DNA from: Coriobacteriales bacterium
GTDB taxonomy: Bacteria; Actinomycetota; Coriobacteriia; Coriobacteriales; UBA8131
Length of the DNA: 17,770 nucleotides
Assembly (NCBI GenBank): GCA_031274985.1
Contig: JAISPK010000089.1
Coordinates: 1 to 17,770 of the forward strand
Direction of reading: 5' to 3'
Shown: positions 1 to 6,273 of the stretch, piece after piece
Layout of the letters: every line of letters starts with the position of its first letter
How positions within the stretch are numbered: position 1 is the first letter of the stretch
Program-made: the position numbers and the translations under genes
Notes under the pieces: generated by a model
Told to the model about the DNA's origin: nothing
The model's database searches: none
What the model saw: the letters and a program-made list of their open reading frames with translations, nothing else

Positions 1-522
1 CCACGCGGTATCTAAATCGGAGAGTTTGGGGATGTCAGAGGTAGACACACCGGGTTTTGAATAAGACAGATCCCTATTCTCCGGTGCGTACAGAGGATAG
101 TCCGAAATCAAAATTGTCAGGTTTGGCTCAGTGCCCTCCCCTTTATACAGAGGCGCAATGCTCTTGTCGATTCGGTCTCTAGAAATCTCAGCAGCTGCTC
201 GTATCACCGCATTCATAAAATGCATATCGTCAGGTGTTGAACCGGTGTAGTTGTTGAACATCAGGGTTCTCTCTACGCCTTCTGAGTCTTTATAATCAAC
301 GCTCCACCAGGTGTAGTAGTAAACAAAGTCAGCAAACTCCACTTTGTCCTGCTGGGAATCTACCAGCTTCCAATTGTCTGCACCCAGAGAATAATCAAGG
401 TAGCTGGAGTACTTTTTGAGATAGTCTGTCTTATAAGTTTTGCTGCATCCTGCAGAAAAGAGCAAAACCGCCACCACAACAGTTACGCACAAAACCGTTC
501 TTAATACCTTCGTCGGGGTCAT
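1..522 (-). CDS. Putative lipoprotein, C-terminus beyond the window
   Basis: Reading leftward from 522, the frame stays open for 174 codons to the window edge, so only the N-terminal part is present. The protein begins MTPTKVLRTV, continues with a hydrophobic stretch to about residue 24 and has Cys26 in the context LFSAGC. That is a lipoprotein-type signal peptide, although the -3 position is Ser rather than the usual Leu. The mature part is acidic and aromatic-rich (for example FADFVYYYTWW near residues 75-85) and has no motif I recognise. A strong ribosome site, GGAGGAGG, lies just upstream of the ATG. I see no second gene in the same transcript within the window. Function unknown; a cell-surface role is inferred from the signal only. 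Confidence 0.75.
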   Translation of the reverse strand, partial: MTPTKVLRTVLCVTVVVAVLLFSAGCSKTYKTDYLKKYSSYLDYSLGADNWKLVDSQQDKVEFADFVYYYTWWSVDYKDSEGVERTLMFNNYTGSTPDDMHFMNAVIRAAAEISRDRIDKSIAPLYKGEGTEPNLTILISDYPLYAPENRDLSYSKPGVSTSDIPKLSDLDTAW

Positions 523-561
523 GATCCTCCTCCGATATCGTGTCCCTACACCGTCCTGCAT

Positions 562-589
562 ATTTTACTATATGTTTGATTGTTGCCAT
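562..589 (-). promoter_or_regulatory. Possible promoter of the lipoprotein gene
   Basis: On the minus strand a -35-like ATGGCA (584-589) is followed after 16 nt by TAAAAT (562-567), about 40 nt before the start codon. The -10 matches 5 of 6 consensus bases and the -35 matches 4 of 6. This is a consensus match only. Confidence 0.3.
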
Positions 590-675
590 ACTCTCTTAGC
601 AAAGGTTTTTGGAAGATATGCCCGATGATTCGGTCTACTGGCAGCAAAGAGGCTAAGGAGAGCAGAGTGCTCCGG

Positions 676-703
676 ACGCTCTGCCGGCAAGACGGCAGAG
701 CGT
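676..703 (-). terminator. Hairpin just after the acyltransferase gene
   Basis: A perfect 11-bp stem (676-686 with 693-703, ACGCTCTGCCG) closes a 6-nt loop and starts 3 nt after the acyltransferase stop codon. No T-run follows on either strand, so this is either a weak or factor-assisted terminator or an mRNA 3'-end stabiliser. Confidence 0.5.
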
Positions 704-706
704 TGA

Positions 707-1978
707 TTACTCAGCGCACTCGCTAAAGCCGCTATGGCCCGGTGTCATCTTTATGCTGGAAGCAAAGCGCCAGTACGCGCACTCGCCAAGCGTGGCATAC
801 TTTGCGCTGGCACGTGGATTGTTTTTGGGGGCAAAGAAATAGAAGCTGCCTTGTGAGCAGATTTGGATATTGCTGTTTGGGTCAAAGGGAACAACAGGCA
901 CCGTATCAAGTGCAAAATATCGCTGTGCCCTCTCGCCGAGAAGTTCTCCGTCATAGTACCAGCCTTTGCTAGTAAGCCTGAGTTCGCCTTGCCCGCACAC
1001 GGTAAAGCCTCTGCCTTTGTCTTGCGGCATCCACACGATGACTTCATCTCTCACAAGATCTTTGCCAGGAGCGAGGAATTGCTTTTCAAAGAGCACCTGT
1101 GCTTTATACCAGTCGGCAACGGTTGTGGGCAGATTGCTCCCCTCTGGTGAGATGAGTTGCGCGCGGGAGTTCATTGTTGCCCCGCTGCCGCAGACGGTAC
1201 AGCTGATTGCATTGCCACTGGTTTCAAGCGTGAATTCACTTTGGCAGACGGGGCAGTAATAGAGGATGTTCTCGAGCCCCTCTGCAAGTTTTTTGGCTCT
1301 GAACAACGCAAGGGGCTTCTGGTGAGAGCCGTGGCCGGTTTGTACTGCTGCACCAGAAGGCCCCCCGACCTTCTCACCGCTTAATCGCGCGTCAATGCGA
1401 CGGTTTATCTCATCAACAACAAGCTCTTGTGTGTCCTGTTCGGTAAACAGATTGGCAAGGGTCACACGAATCCGGCCTCGCCGAAACGTCTTGCGCCAAA
1501 ACGGCATGCAGGTATATGAACCCTCAATCGTGCAGCTTAATACCGGTACCTTGAGCGTTTTTATCAACTTGCCGGTGTCTTTGCTCATGCCCATGTAAGG
1601 CCCATGCACCGTATCTCTTCCCTCCGGAAAAAGCAGCAGCCGGTTACCCTGCTTGATTACCTTTCGCATTGCGAGGGCAGCCCGCAAATCCGGCTCAAAG
1701 AGAACCTTGGGGATAGCCCCCATGAAGGGCAGCAGCCAGTTGAGCGGGCGGTAGTAGAAGTATCTCTGCGCTGCAACCGCATTGAGGCGATGCGGATAGG
1801 CCGCCAGCATAACCAGCAAGAAGTCCATAAAGGATTGGTGGTTTGCCAGAAGGATAAAGGGGCCCTTTGGTGGGTGATAGGAGCTGCGATCTACCTGCAA
1901 GCGAAAGAGTATCCTGAGAACAGGGTACACGAGCAAAAAGGCGATGCAGTACACCACGCCGTTGGGTTTGTTGACCAT
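707..1978 (-). CDS. PlsC-type 1-acylglycerol-3-phosphate acyltransferase with C-terminal zinc ribbon
   Basis: A 423-residue protein. Residues 1-28 are hydrophobic (membrane anchor). The catalytic acyltransferase motif NHQSFMD (46-52) fits the family pattern NHxxxxD, and LLFPEGRD (115-122) is the glycerol-phosphate-binding FPEGR block. Family members acylate lysophosphatidic acid at the membrane in phospholipid synthesis. Ordinary members are about 200-260 residues. Here roughly 180 more residues follow, with a four-cysteine knuckle (C242-x2-C245 and C260-x2-C263) resembling a zinc ribbon. The ATG at 1978 has no convincing ribosome site, but the upstream frame back to the stop near 2063 offers no other ATG, GTG or TTG, so this start stands. 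It is a single gene followed by a hairpin. The role of the tail is unknown. Confidence 0.85.
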   Translation of the reverse strand: MVNKPNGVVYCIAFLLVYPVLRILFRLQVDRSSYHPPKGPFILLANHQSFMDFLLVMLAAYPHRLNAVAAQRYFYYRPLNWLLPFMGAIPKVLFEPDLRAALAMRKVIKQGNRLLLFPEGRDTVHGPYMGMSKDTGKLIKTLKVPVLSCTIEGSYTCMPFWRKTFRRGRIRVTLANLFTEQDTQELVVDEINRRIDARLSGEKVGGPSGAAVQTGHGSHQKPLALFRAKKLAEGLENILYYCPVCQSEFTLETSGNAISCTVCGSGATMNSRAQLISPEGSNLPTTVADWYKAQVLFEKQFLAPGKDLVRDEVIVWMPQDKGRGFTVCGQGELRLTSKGWYYDGELLGERAQRYFALDTVPVVPFDPNSNIQICSQGSFYFFAPKNNPRASAKYATLGECAYWRFASSIKMTPGHSGFSECAE

Positions 1979-2059
1979 ATTGCTGCGTGTTTTGCTGATA
2001 ATGCACCAATACCCGAGAGAATCATGATGGAGCGAGTGCTCTAAAAGGAACCGGACGAT

Positions 2060-2109
2060 TTGTCATCCTGAGTGAAACGAAGGATCCTTCACTGCGTTCA
2101 GGATGACAA
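2060..2109. repeat. Dispersed palindromic repeat, GTCATCCTGAG family
   Basis: Two 12-bp arms, TTGTCATCCTGA (2060-2071) and TCAGGATGACAA (2098-2109), are exact inverted copies. Between them sits an inner palindrome GAAGGATCCTTC. The whole element is about 50 bp and non-coding. Related sequence occurs at 17713-17770 and, diverged, inside the SDR gene at 5437-5489. It lies 25 nt past the 3' end of tRNA-Leu and could fold at the end of that transcript, though no T-run follows. Confidence 0.85.
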
Positions 2110-2134
2110 GCGGATCCTGTTGAAACACTCGGAC

Positions 2135-2221
2135 TGGTGCGGGCGAAAGGACTTGAACCTTCACTCCCATACGAGAACTAGCACCTGAAGCTAGCGCGTC
2201 TGCCAATTCCGCCACGCCCGC
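2135..2221 (-). tRNA. tRNA-Leu, anticodon CAG
   Basis: The 87-nt gene folds as a class II tRNA. The 7-bp acceptor stem pairs GCGGGCG (2215-2221) with CGCCCGC (2139-2145). The D-arm reads GGCGGAATTGGCAGACGC. The anticodon stem CTAGC/GCTAG encloses the loop TTCAGGT, giving anticodon CAG. A long variable arm follows (TTCTCGTATGGGAGT) and the T-loop is GTTCAAGTC. The discriminator is A and the 3' CCA is encoded. It decodes CUG leucine codons. Confidence 0.97.
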
Positions 2222-2233
2222 ACGCAATGCGGT

Positions 2234-2263
2234 ATAGTACCATATATCGCACCATTCTGACAA
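2234..2263 (-). promoter_or_regulatory. Promoter of tRNA-Leu
   Basis: On the minus strand TTGTCA (2258-2263) and TACTAT (2234-2239) are separated by 18 nt. The -10 ends 13 nt before the mature tRNA 5' end, which leaves room for a short 5' leader for RNase P removal. Confidence 0.6.
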
Positions 2264-2297
2264 AATCGTATTATTACACAACAATGGAGTTGCCTAC

Positions 2298-3107
2298 ATG
2301 AACAAAGATGCTACCGTACGCGTTGATATTCACAATCACATCTACCCGCAACAACTTGCCTCCCGTGCCGTTGCCGGGGTAGGTAAGTTCTACAACCTCG
2401 TCATGACCTGTGGGGGCACGGTCGACGAACTGCTCACACGCCAGGAGCAGGCAAACCTGGACTACTCATTGGTACATTCCGTTGCGCTTAAGCCGGATCA
2501 GGTCACCACCATCAATGATTTTATTGCAGAGCAGTGTGCGGCACACCACTCACTCATCGGTTTTGCCACCATGCACCCGGATTTTGAGGATAAAGCAGCA
2601 GAGATCGAGCGCGCGCTTGCACAAGGTCTTACCGGCTTTAAGATGCACCCGGACTCCCAGGGAGTCAACATCGATGATGACAGACTTATGGAATTCTATG
2701 CTCTTCTGGAAGGACGTCTGCCGGTCATGCTCCACTGCGGTGACTACCGCTTTGACTATTCTCACCCCCGTCGCGTCAAGCACGTTTTGCAGGAGTTTCC
2801 CAAGTTGAAGATTAATTGCGCCCACTTTGGCGGATGGTCGATCTACGACCTGGCGCTTGAATACCTGGAAGACGAGCACTGCTTCATGGACGTTTCCAGT
2901 GCCTCGGTTTATCTGGGGCCGCGGCGAACCACCGAGCTCATCAAACACTACGGCGCTGAGCGCATCCTCTTTGGGTCGGACTTTCCTATGTGGGATCCGG
3001 TAGTGGAGATGGAGCGCTTCTATCGCAACGACCTCTCCAGCAAAGAGCAGGAGCAGATACTCTGGCGGAGCGCCGAGGCTTATCTGGGCAGGGAGTTGTC
3101 CAAATAA
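2298..3107 (+). CDS. Amidohydrolase-family (TIM-barrel) metal-dependent hydrolase
   Basis: The 269-residue protein is a compact amidohydrolase-2-type barrel. Metal and catalytic positions visible in order are the HxH of strand 1 (DIHNHIYP, H12 and H14), H146 in MLHCGDY, H176 in NCAHFGGW, and the terminal aspartate D228 in LFGSDFPMWDP. FKMHPDSQG at 114-122 replaces the carbamylated-lysine strand of larger relatives. This pattern suits mononuclear-metal hydrolases or decarboxylases acting on small carboxylated or cyclic substrates; the substrate cannot be read from sequence. The start is set by GGAG at 2286-2289, 8 nt before the ATG. It stands alone on the plus strand, its promoter region shared with the diverging tRNA-Leu. 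Its last 28 nt overlap the 3' end of the convergent DUF1461 gene. Confidence 0.85.
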   Translation: MNKDATVRVDIHNHIYPQQLASRAVAGVGKFYNLVMTCGGTVDELLTRQEQANLDYSLVHSVALKPDQVTTINDFIAEQCAAHHSLIGFATMHPDFEDKAAEIERALAQGLTGFKMHPDSQGVNIDDDRLMEFYALLEGRLPVMLHCGDYRFDYSHPRRVKHVLQEFPKLKINCAHFGGWSIYDLALEYLEDEHCFMDVSSASVYLGPRRTTELIKHYGAERILFGSDFPMWDPVVEMERFYRNDLSSKEQEQILWRSAEAYLGRELSK

Positions 3108-3745
3108 GTTGAGCGCCGTTTGAGGATGAGCCCTGCACCGATACTGACCATACAGAAGAGGGCCATGCTCAGTGCCCACACCTCCGCGCAGCCAACCCAG
3201 AAGTCATAGGGCAGGGCGCGAATCAGCAGGGAATCAGCGGGAAAGGTCCACGAGCCGTTTGCAAAGAAGAGGCCGTGCATCCACACAAAAAACGCGCTGA
3301 AATCTACGGCAATGGCAATACCGAGGAGGGCGGAGCCGGCAAGCGGGATAATCCCTCCAATAATAAGTGGGCGCGACAAGGTGCCGGGGCCCGAACGCCT
3401 TACCACAATAAGCATCATGATAAACAGCGCAATCGCGAGAGAGACACTGGCAAACTCAGAGCAAATAAAAACTCTCCGCACATCCAAAAGATGCGCCTTT
3501 GCGTCGGGAGTGATAGCAATCCGATAGTCCTCCCCTGCCGGCATGGCTGCAGCGTCGTTTCCCAGAGAGAAGTCCCTCACTGCCAGAGCAACCTCTACCA
3601 GATGCTCGCGCTCTGCAGGGTCTGCAGCACTGTTCGCTATCGATGCCCCTCCAAGCGCTTGCACCACCGGAGTGGAGAGCACCACCATCAAGGCGGCCAG
3701 AGGCAAAAAGACAGCCAGAAGGATTGTCAGTACAACACGCGCCAT
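3080..3745 (-). CDS. DUF1461 / TIGR01906-type integral membrane protein
   Basis: The 221-residue protein has four to five predicted membrane segments: residues about 5-27, 98-114, 127-147 and 186-207, plus a shorter one near 150. A soluble loop of about 65 residues follows the first. The signature of this family of uncharacterised Gram-positive membrane proteins is visible as DFSAFFVWMHGLFFANGSW (about 148-166), followed by FPADSLLIRALPYDFW. Function is unknown in the family. Its ATG lies inside the end of truA (19-nt overlap, different frame), so the two are very probably co-transcribed and translationally coupled. The 3' end overlaps the convergent amidohydrolase by 28 nt. Confidence 0.8.
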   Translation of the reverse strand: MARVVLTILLAVFLPLAALMVVLSTPVVQALGGASIANSAADPAEREHLVEVALAVRDFSLGNDAAAMPAGEDYRIAITPDAKAHLLDVRRVFICSEFASVSLAIALFIMMLIVVRRSGPGTLSRPLIIGGIIPLAGSALLGIAIAVDFSAFFVWMHGLFFANGSWTFPADSLLIRALPYDFWVGCAEVWALSMALFCMVSIGAGLILKRRSTYLDNSLPR

Positions 3746-4575
3746 AAGGTCAAACCTTTTGCCGGGGCTGTCTGCCCGGCGCAGCGTCTGTCACGGGCTT
3801 CGAGCACCTCCCCTATCCAGGAAGGCGGCTGCTTGCGCAGGCCCACCTCAACCAGGGTACCTACCATTACCCGTACCATAGAGTGCAGGAAGGCGTTGCC
3901 GATGACCTGCACTACGAGGTTCTGCTCGCCCAGATGCTGGGTGCTGAAGAGGTGCACTCGTGAAACCCTGCGCGTTGTGGGGCCAAGGTCTGCTGACTTG
4001 GCCACGCAAAAACTCCTGAAGTCATGCTCGCCTTCAAAGAGCAAGGCTGCCTCTTTCATGGCGGTAATATCCAGCGGACCCGGCTTGATCCACCACACAT
4101 AGGGCTCCAGGAATAACGGCGGTGTCTGAGAGATGACTATGCGGTAGCGATATTCGCGGGCCTGGGCAGAGAATCGGGCAGAGAAGTCCGCTGGTTTTTG
4201 CTCAATCTTCTTAACAACCAACGCGTCAGGAACCAGAGCGTTGAGGGAGCTCTGTAACTTCTCTACACTGCGCTCGTCGAACTGCGCTTGCGTAAGACCA
4301 AAACTCACGACGTTTCCCAGAGCATGGACGCCGGCATCCGTGCGCCCGGCTCCCGTTGTGGCAATCTCGTGGTGGTAAAGCGTCCGCAAGGCCTGTTCCA
4401 GCTCTCCTTGCACCGTGCACTGCCCGTCTTGTTTGGCAAAACCAGAAAAGCAGGAGCCCTGGTACGCTACCGTGAGTGCCACTACTGTCTCAGGCGTATC
4501 TGCTGGAGAAAGGCCGGGAAGGCCGCTTTCTGCCGTGTCGGGCGCACTGTTACCTGCTGGTTGTTTGTCTGTCAT
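3727..4575 (-). CDS. truA: tRNA pseudouridine(38-40) synthase TruA
   Basis: TruA isomerises uridines 38-40 in tRNA anticodon arms. The conserved N-terminal strand VVALTVAYQGSCFSGF begins at residue 31, and the catalytic motif GAGRTDAGVHA follows, with the nucleophile Asp at residue 80. Further family blocks are FSARFSAQAREYRY, HDFRSFC and GNAFLHSMVRVMVGTLVEVG, reaching a normal C-terminus. I place the start at ATG 4575 (MTDKQPAG, 282 residues; purine-rich GAGAGAACGAAGA before it). ATG 4596 is the alternative. The frame stays open to 4737, but that stretch is a hairpin-rich leader with no resemblance to TruA. Even so, the N-terminus has about 30 low-complexity residues beyond the family core. 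It overlaps the downstream membrane-protein gene by 19 nt. Confidence 0.93.
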   Translation of the reverse strand: MTDKQPAGNSAPDTAESGLPGLSPADTPETVVALTVAYQGSCFSGFAKQDGQCTVQGELEQALRTLYHHEIATTGAGRTDAGVHALGNVVSFGLTQAQFDERSVEKLQSSLNALVPDALVVKKIEQKPADFSARFSAQAREYRYRIVISQTPPLFLEPYVWWIKPGPLDITAMKEAALLFEGEHDFRSFCVAKSADLGPTTRRVSRVHLFSTQHLGEQNLVVQVIGNAFLHSMVRVMVGTLVEVGLRKQPPSWIGEVLEARDRRCAGQTAPAKGLTLWRVLY

Positions 4576-4618
4576 TCTTCGTTCTCTCGCCGTCATCGTA
4601 TCTTGATATACACGCTTT

Positions 4619-4748
4619 ATTATGAAGGGAGCGATGTGGCATCTCCACCACATTGCGCCATGGTTGATAACCATGAAGACGCCCTGCGCGTCACATCCCT
4701 CCTTGTTGAGTGGCTTGGGTCCTCTAACCTGAGCCACTTGCTTTTTTA
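4619..4748 (+). ncRNA. Candidate structured RNA antisense to the truA leader
   Basis: About 130 nt upstream of truA fold into consecutive helices on the plus strand. P1 pairs GGAG and GATGTG (4628-4638, one C/C mismatch) with CACATC and CTCC (4692-4702). P3 is CATGGTT/AACCATG (4659-4675). P4 is GACGC/GCGTC (4678-4692). An alternative helix, ATGTGG/CCACAT (4634-4653), competes with P1. A terminator hairpin ends it at 4747. An extended -10-like TGATATACA sits at 4604-4612; no -35 is seen. Strand choice rests on G-U pairs, which pair only in plus-strand RNA (U4716-G4731, G4717-U4730, G4627-U4703), and on the T-run. I match it to no known family (no SRP, 6S, T-box or common riboswitch core). It could instead be folded leader of truA mRNA. 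Confidence 0.45.
4709..4747 (+). terminator. Rho-independent terminator, plus strand
   Basis: A continuous 12-bp stem (4709-4720 with 4727-4738, including two G-U pairs) closes the 6-nt loop CCTCTA. Three nt later comes TTTTTT (4742-4747). No plus-strand protein gene ends here, so it most likely ends the antisense RNA proposed at 4619-4748. Confidence 0.75.
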
Positions 4749-4755
4749 GATGACA

Positions 4756-4785
4756 ATTCTACTCTTTTTTGGATTGTCCTCTCAA
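4756..4785 (-). promoter_or_regulatory. Possible promoter for truA and the DUF1461 gene
   Basis: On the minus strand TTGAGA (4780-4785) is followed after 18 nt by TAGAAT (4756-4761). Transcription would start near 4749 and give truA a leader of about 170 nt that contains the complement of the hairpin cluster. Confidence 0.5.
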
Positions 4786-4821
4786 GGAAGAGCTTGCAGC
4801 GCGTGTGGCAATAACGCACAG

Positions 4822-5403
4822 TTATGAGAAGCAGAGCAGCTGATGGGCTCGCAACTCCTGCGCAGATTTGAAGAGGATTCCTCTGATACCAATTGATTCG
4901 GCCGCATTGATATTTGCCAACTGATCATCTATCACCAACACTTCATGAACCTTCGTTTGGGTGAGTTCACAGGCCTTGAGGTAAATTGCCCGGTCTGGCT
5001 TTGCCAGCTGCATTTCTGCTGAAATCAACACGTGCTCAAACTTTTTGAACAGATTGTTCTTAAGTAAGAGTGAAGTGAGAAATCGGGCTGGAGAGTTTGA
5101 TAAAAGGATAATCCTCCTCGTAGCTGAGAGCAGGTCAAGGAGAGCAACAATCTCCCAGTCTATACTTGCGAGAGCATGCCAGTCGCCTTCAATTTTGCCC
5201 GGCTTTTCTGCGGTTTCTTCAGAAAGTCTGGCATACATCTCTTCATCAGAGATTACACCGGCATCGGCCAGCTTGATAATCGAGTACAACGCACGGGCGT
5301 GCTCTTCAGAACGTGCGTATTTGCTCACCCAAAAGGGGGCTACCTCTGAGCAGACTACTCCAAAGAAATCAAAGAACAAGGTGGTGATGGCAGAGTCTTG
5401 CAT
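4822..5403 (-). CDS. HAD-superfamily hydrolase, subfamily IA
   Basis: The 193-residue protein has all four HAD blocks. Motif I is LFFDFFGVV with nucleophile D12, motif II is LLSNSP (S102), motif III is K135 in AKPDRAIY, and motif IV is VLVIDDQLANI (D159, D160). The cap region lies between residues 20 and 90. The second aspartate of motif I, the general acid/base two residues after the nucleophile, is replaced by Phe14. Relatives of the YihX / epoxide-hydrolase N-domain type also lack it, so this may be a slow or specialised phosphatase. The ATG is 3 nt after the SDR stop codon and has AAGAGAG ahead of it, so it is the last gene of the sugar-transport operon. A role on a sugar phosphate is inferred from context only. 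Confidence 0.82.
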   Translation of the reverse strand: MQDSAITTLFFDFFGVVCSEVAPFWVSKYARSEEHARALYSIIKLADAGVISDEEMYARLSEETAEKPGKIEGDWHALASIDWEIVALLDLLSATRRIILLSNSPARFLTSLLLKNNLFKKFEHVLISAEMQLAKPDRAIYLKACELTQTKVHEVLVIDDQLANINAAESIGIRGILFKSAQELRAHQLLCFS

Positions 5404-5406
5404 GAG

Positions 5407-6159
5407 CTACTCTCTTCTTGCGATAGTGATATCCGAAACGAAGGAGGTTGGAGAAGACCCTTCGTTGCGCTCGAGATGAACGGGATGACTACCGGCTGGA
5501 CGGGGCAGGAGCAATCTCACCACTTCTTGAGCAACTTCAACGGGGTCCAAAAACCTGGAGACATCAGGCTGCATGCCACAGTGCTCACTCCAAAACGGAG
5601 TCTGCATGCCACCCGGAAACACATTGATTACCTGGGTTTTTGAGCCTTTTGTGTGTGCTTTGAGAGCCTCGGCAAAACCTCTTGCGCCCCATTTTGCTGC
5701 ACAGTACACCGATTCATTCGGATTTCCCTTTAGTGCTGCTGTGGACAAGATGTTTACGATACAACCTCCCTCGGGCTGCATGGCAACAAGCGCCTCACTG
5801 CTCATCAGGATAAGGCCAATCAGCGAGCCTGCAAAAGCCCGGTCAATTCCTTCTCGGGAATTGTTTTCTGGCGGGCCAAAATACCCGGCCCCGGCACAGT
5901 TAATTAAATGCTCTACGCAAAAGCCTTGTTGCAATAACCCGCTGTAGACACTTTTAACAAAGCTCTCATCAGAGATGTCGCCGGACTTTGCCACAATCTC
6001 GCACGCAGGGAATCGTTGTTCCCAATCCTCTTTGACTTGATTGAGTCTCTCACTGCTTCTCGCAACAAGGCAAAGGGAGGCCTCTGCCTCTGCCATGATC
6101 TTTGCGATTTCGTATCCAAGGCCGGAACTTGCGCCGGTAACAATAGTAATACTCTTCAT
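5407..6159 (-). CDS. Short-chain dehydrogenase/reductase (SDR)
   Basis: A classical SDR of 250 residues. It has the nucleotide-binding TGASSGLG (8-15), the NCAGAG variant of the NNAG motif (87-92), and catalytic S139, Y152 and K156 (YCAAK). FPGGMQTPF near 181-189 is the usual PG turn after the active site. It is an NAD(P)-dependent oxidoreductase with unknown substrate; an alcohol, sugar or keto compound is typical. The C-terminal segment HPVHLERNEGSSPTS (about 225-239) is encoded by a diverged dispersed palindrome and sits just before VSDITIARRE, which resembles the terminal strand of related SDRs, so it looks like an in-frame insertion. Start: ATG after GAGG (AGCAGAGGAATACCTT). It lies 114 nt after the binding-protein gene, behind a hairpin, and 3 nt before the HAD gene. 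Confidence 0.88.
   Translation of the reverse strand: MKSITIVTGASSGLGYEIAKIMAEAEASLCLVARSSERLNQVKEDWEQRFPACEIVAKSGDISDESFVKSVYSGLLQQGFCVEHLINCAGAGYFGPPENNSREGIDRAFAGSLIGLILMSSEALVAMQPEGGCIVNILSTAALKGNPNESVYCAAKWGARGFAEALKAHTKGSKTQVINVFPGGMQTPFWSEHCGMQPDVSRFLDPVEVAQEVVRLLLPRPAGSHPVHLERNEGSSPTSFVSDITIARRE
5437..5489. repeat. Diverged palindromic repeat inside the SDR coding sequence
   Basis: On the minus strand the segment starting at 5489 begins GTCATCC and includes TCATCTCGAGCGCAACGAAGG, close to the TCATCCTGAGTGAAACGAAGG of the intergenic copy at 2062. It contains an 8-bp inverted pair, AACGAAGG (5437-5444) and CCTTCGTT (5459-5466). The exact borders are uncertain. Confidence 0.55.
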
Positions 6160-6196
6160 AAGGTATTCCTCTGCTTAATCGAGGCTCACAGTAAGC

Positions 6197-6225
6197 GGTG
6201 CCCAACCGTATGCGGGCTGGGCACC
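6197..6225 (-). other. Intercistronic hairpin after the binding-protein gene
   Basis: An 8-bp stem, GGTGCCCA (6197-6204) with TGGGCACC (6218-6225), encloses a 13-nt loop. It lies 48 nt past the binding-protein stop and 38 nt before the SDR start. With no T-run following, it is more likely an mRNA-stabilising or partial-attenuation structure, of the sort that favours high binding-protein expression, than a full terminator. Confidence 0.55.
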
Positions 6226-6273
6226 ATGTATAGCAAGTGACAACGCTTCTGCAGATTCTGTTTAACCGCTAAT

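Noticed and set aside
2063..2284. Minus-strand 73-residue frame containing VAELADALASG
   Set aside because: This is the well-known false frame created by reading through a tRNA-Leu gene; the tRNA fold explains the sequence.
2550..3179. Minus-strand frame of 209 codons opposite the amidohydrolase
   Set aside because: No motif and no start signal; the plus-strand protein has every metal-binding position.
3275..4102. Plus-strand frame of 275 codons opposite truA and the DUF1461 gene
   Set aside because: The composition is Arg/Ser/His-rich with no domain, and it is antisense to two recognisable coupled genes, so it is a shadow frame.
4576..4737. Longer TruA starting at ATG 4737
   Set aside because: The extra 54 residues do not resemble TruA, and the region is a cluster of hairpins with a plus-strand terminator. 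Starts at 4575 or 4596 fit better.
4660..4748. SRP RNA, 6S RNA or T-box riboswitch as identity of the hairpin cluster
   Set aside because: The SRP core GGTCAGG...AGCAGCC, the T-box sequence and a 6S-type central bubble are all absent.
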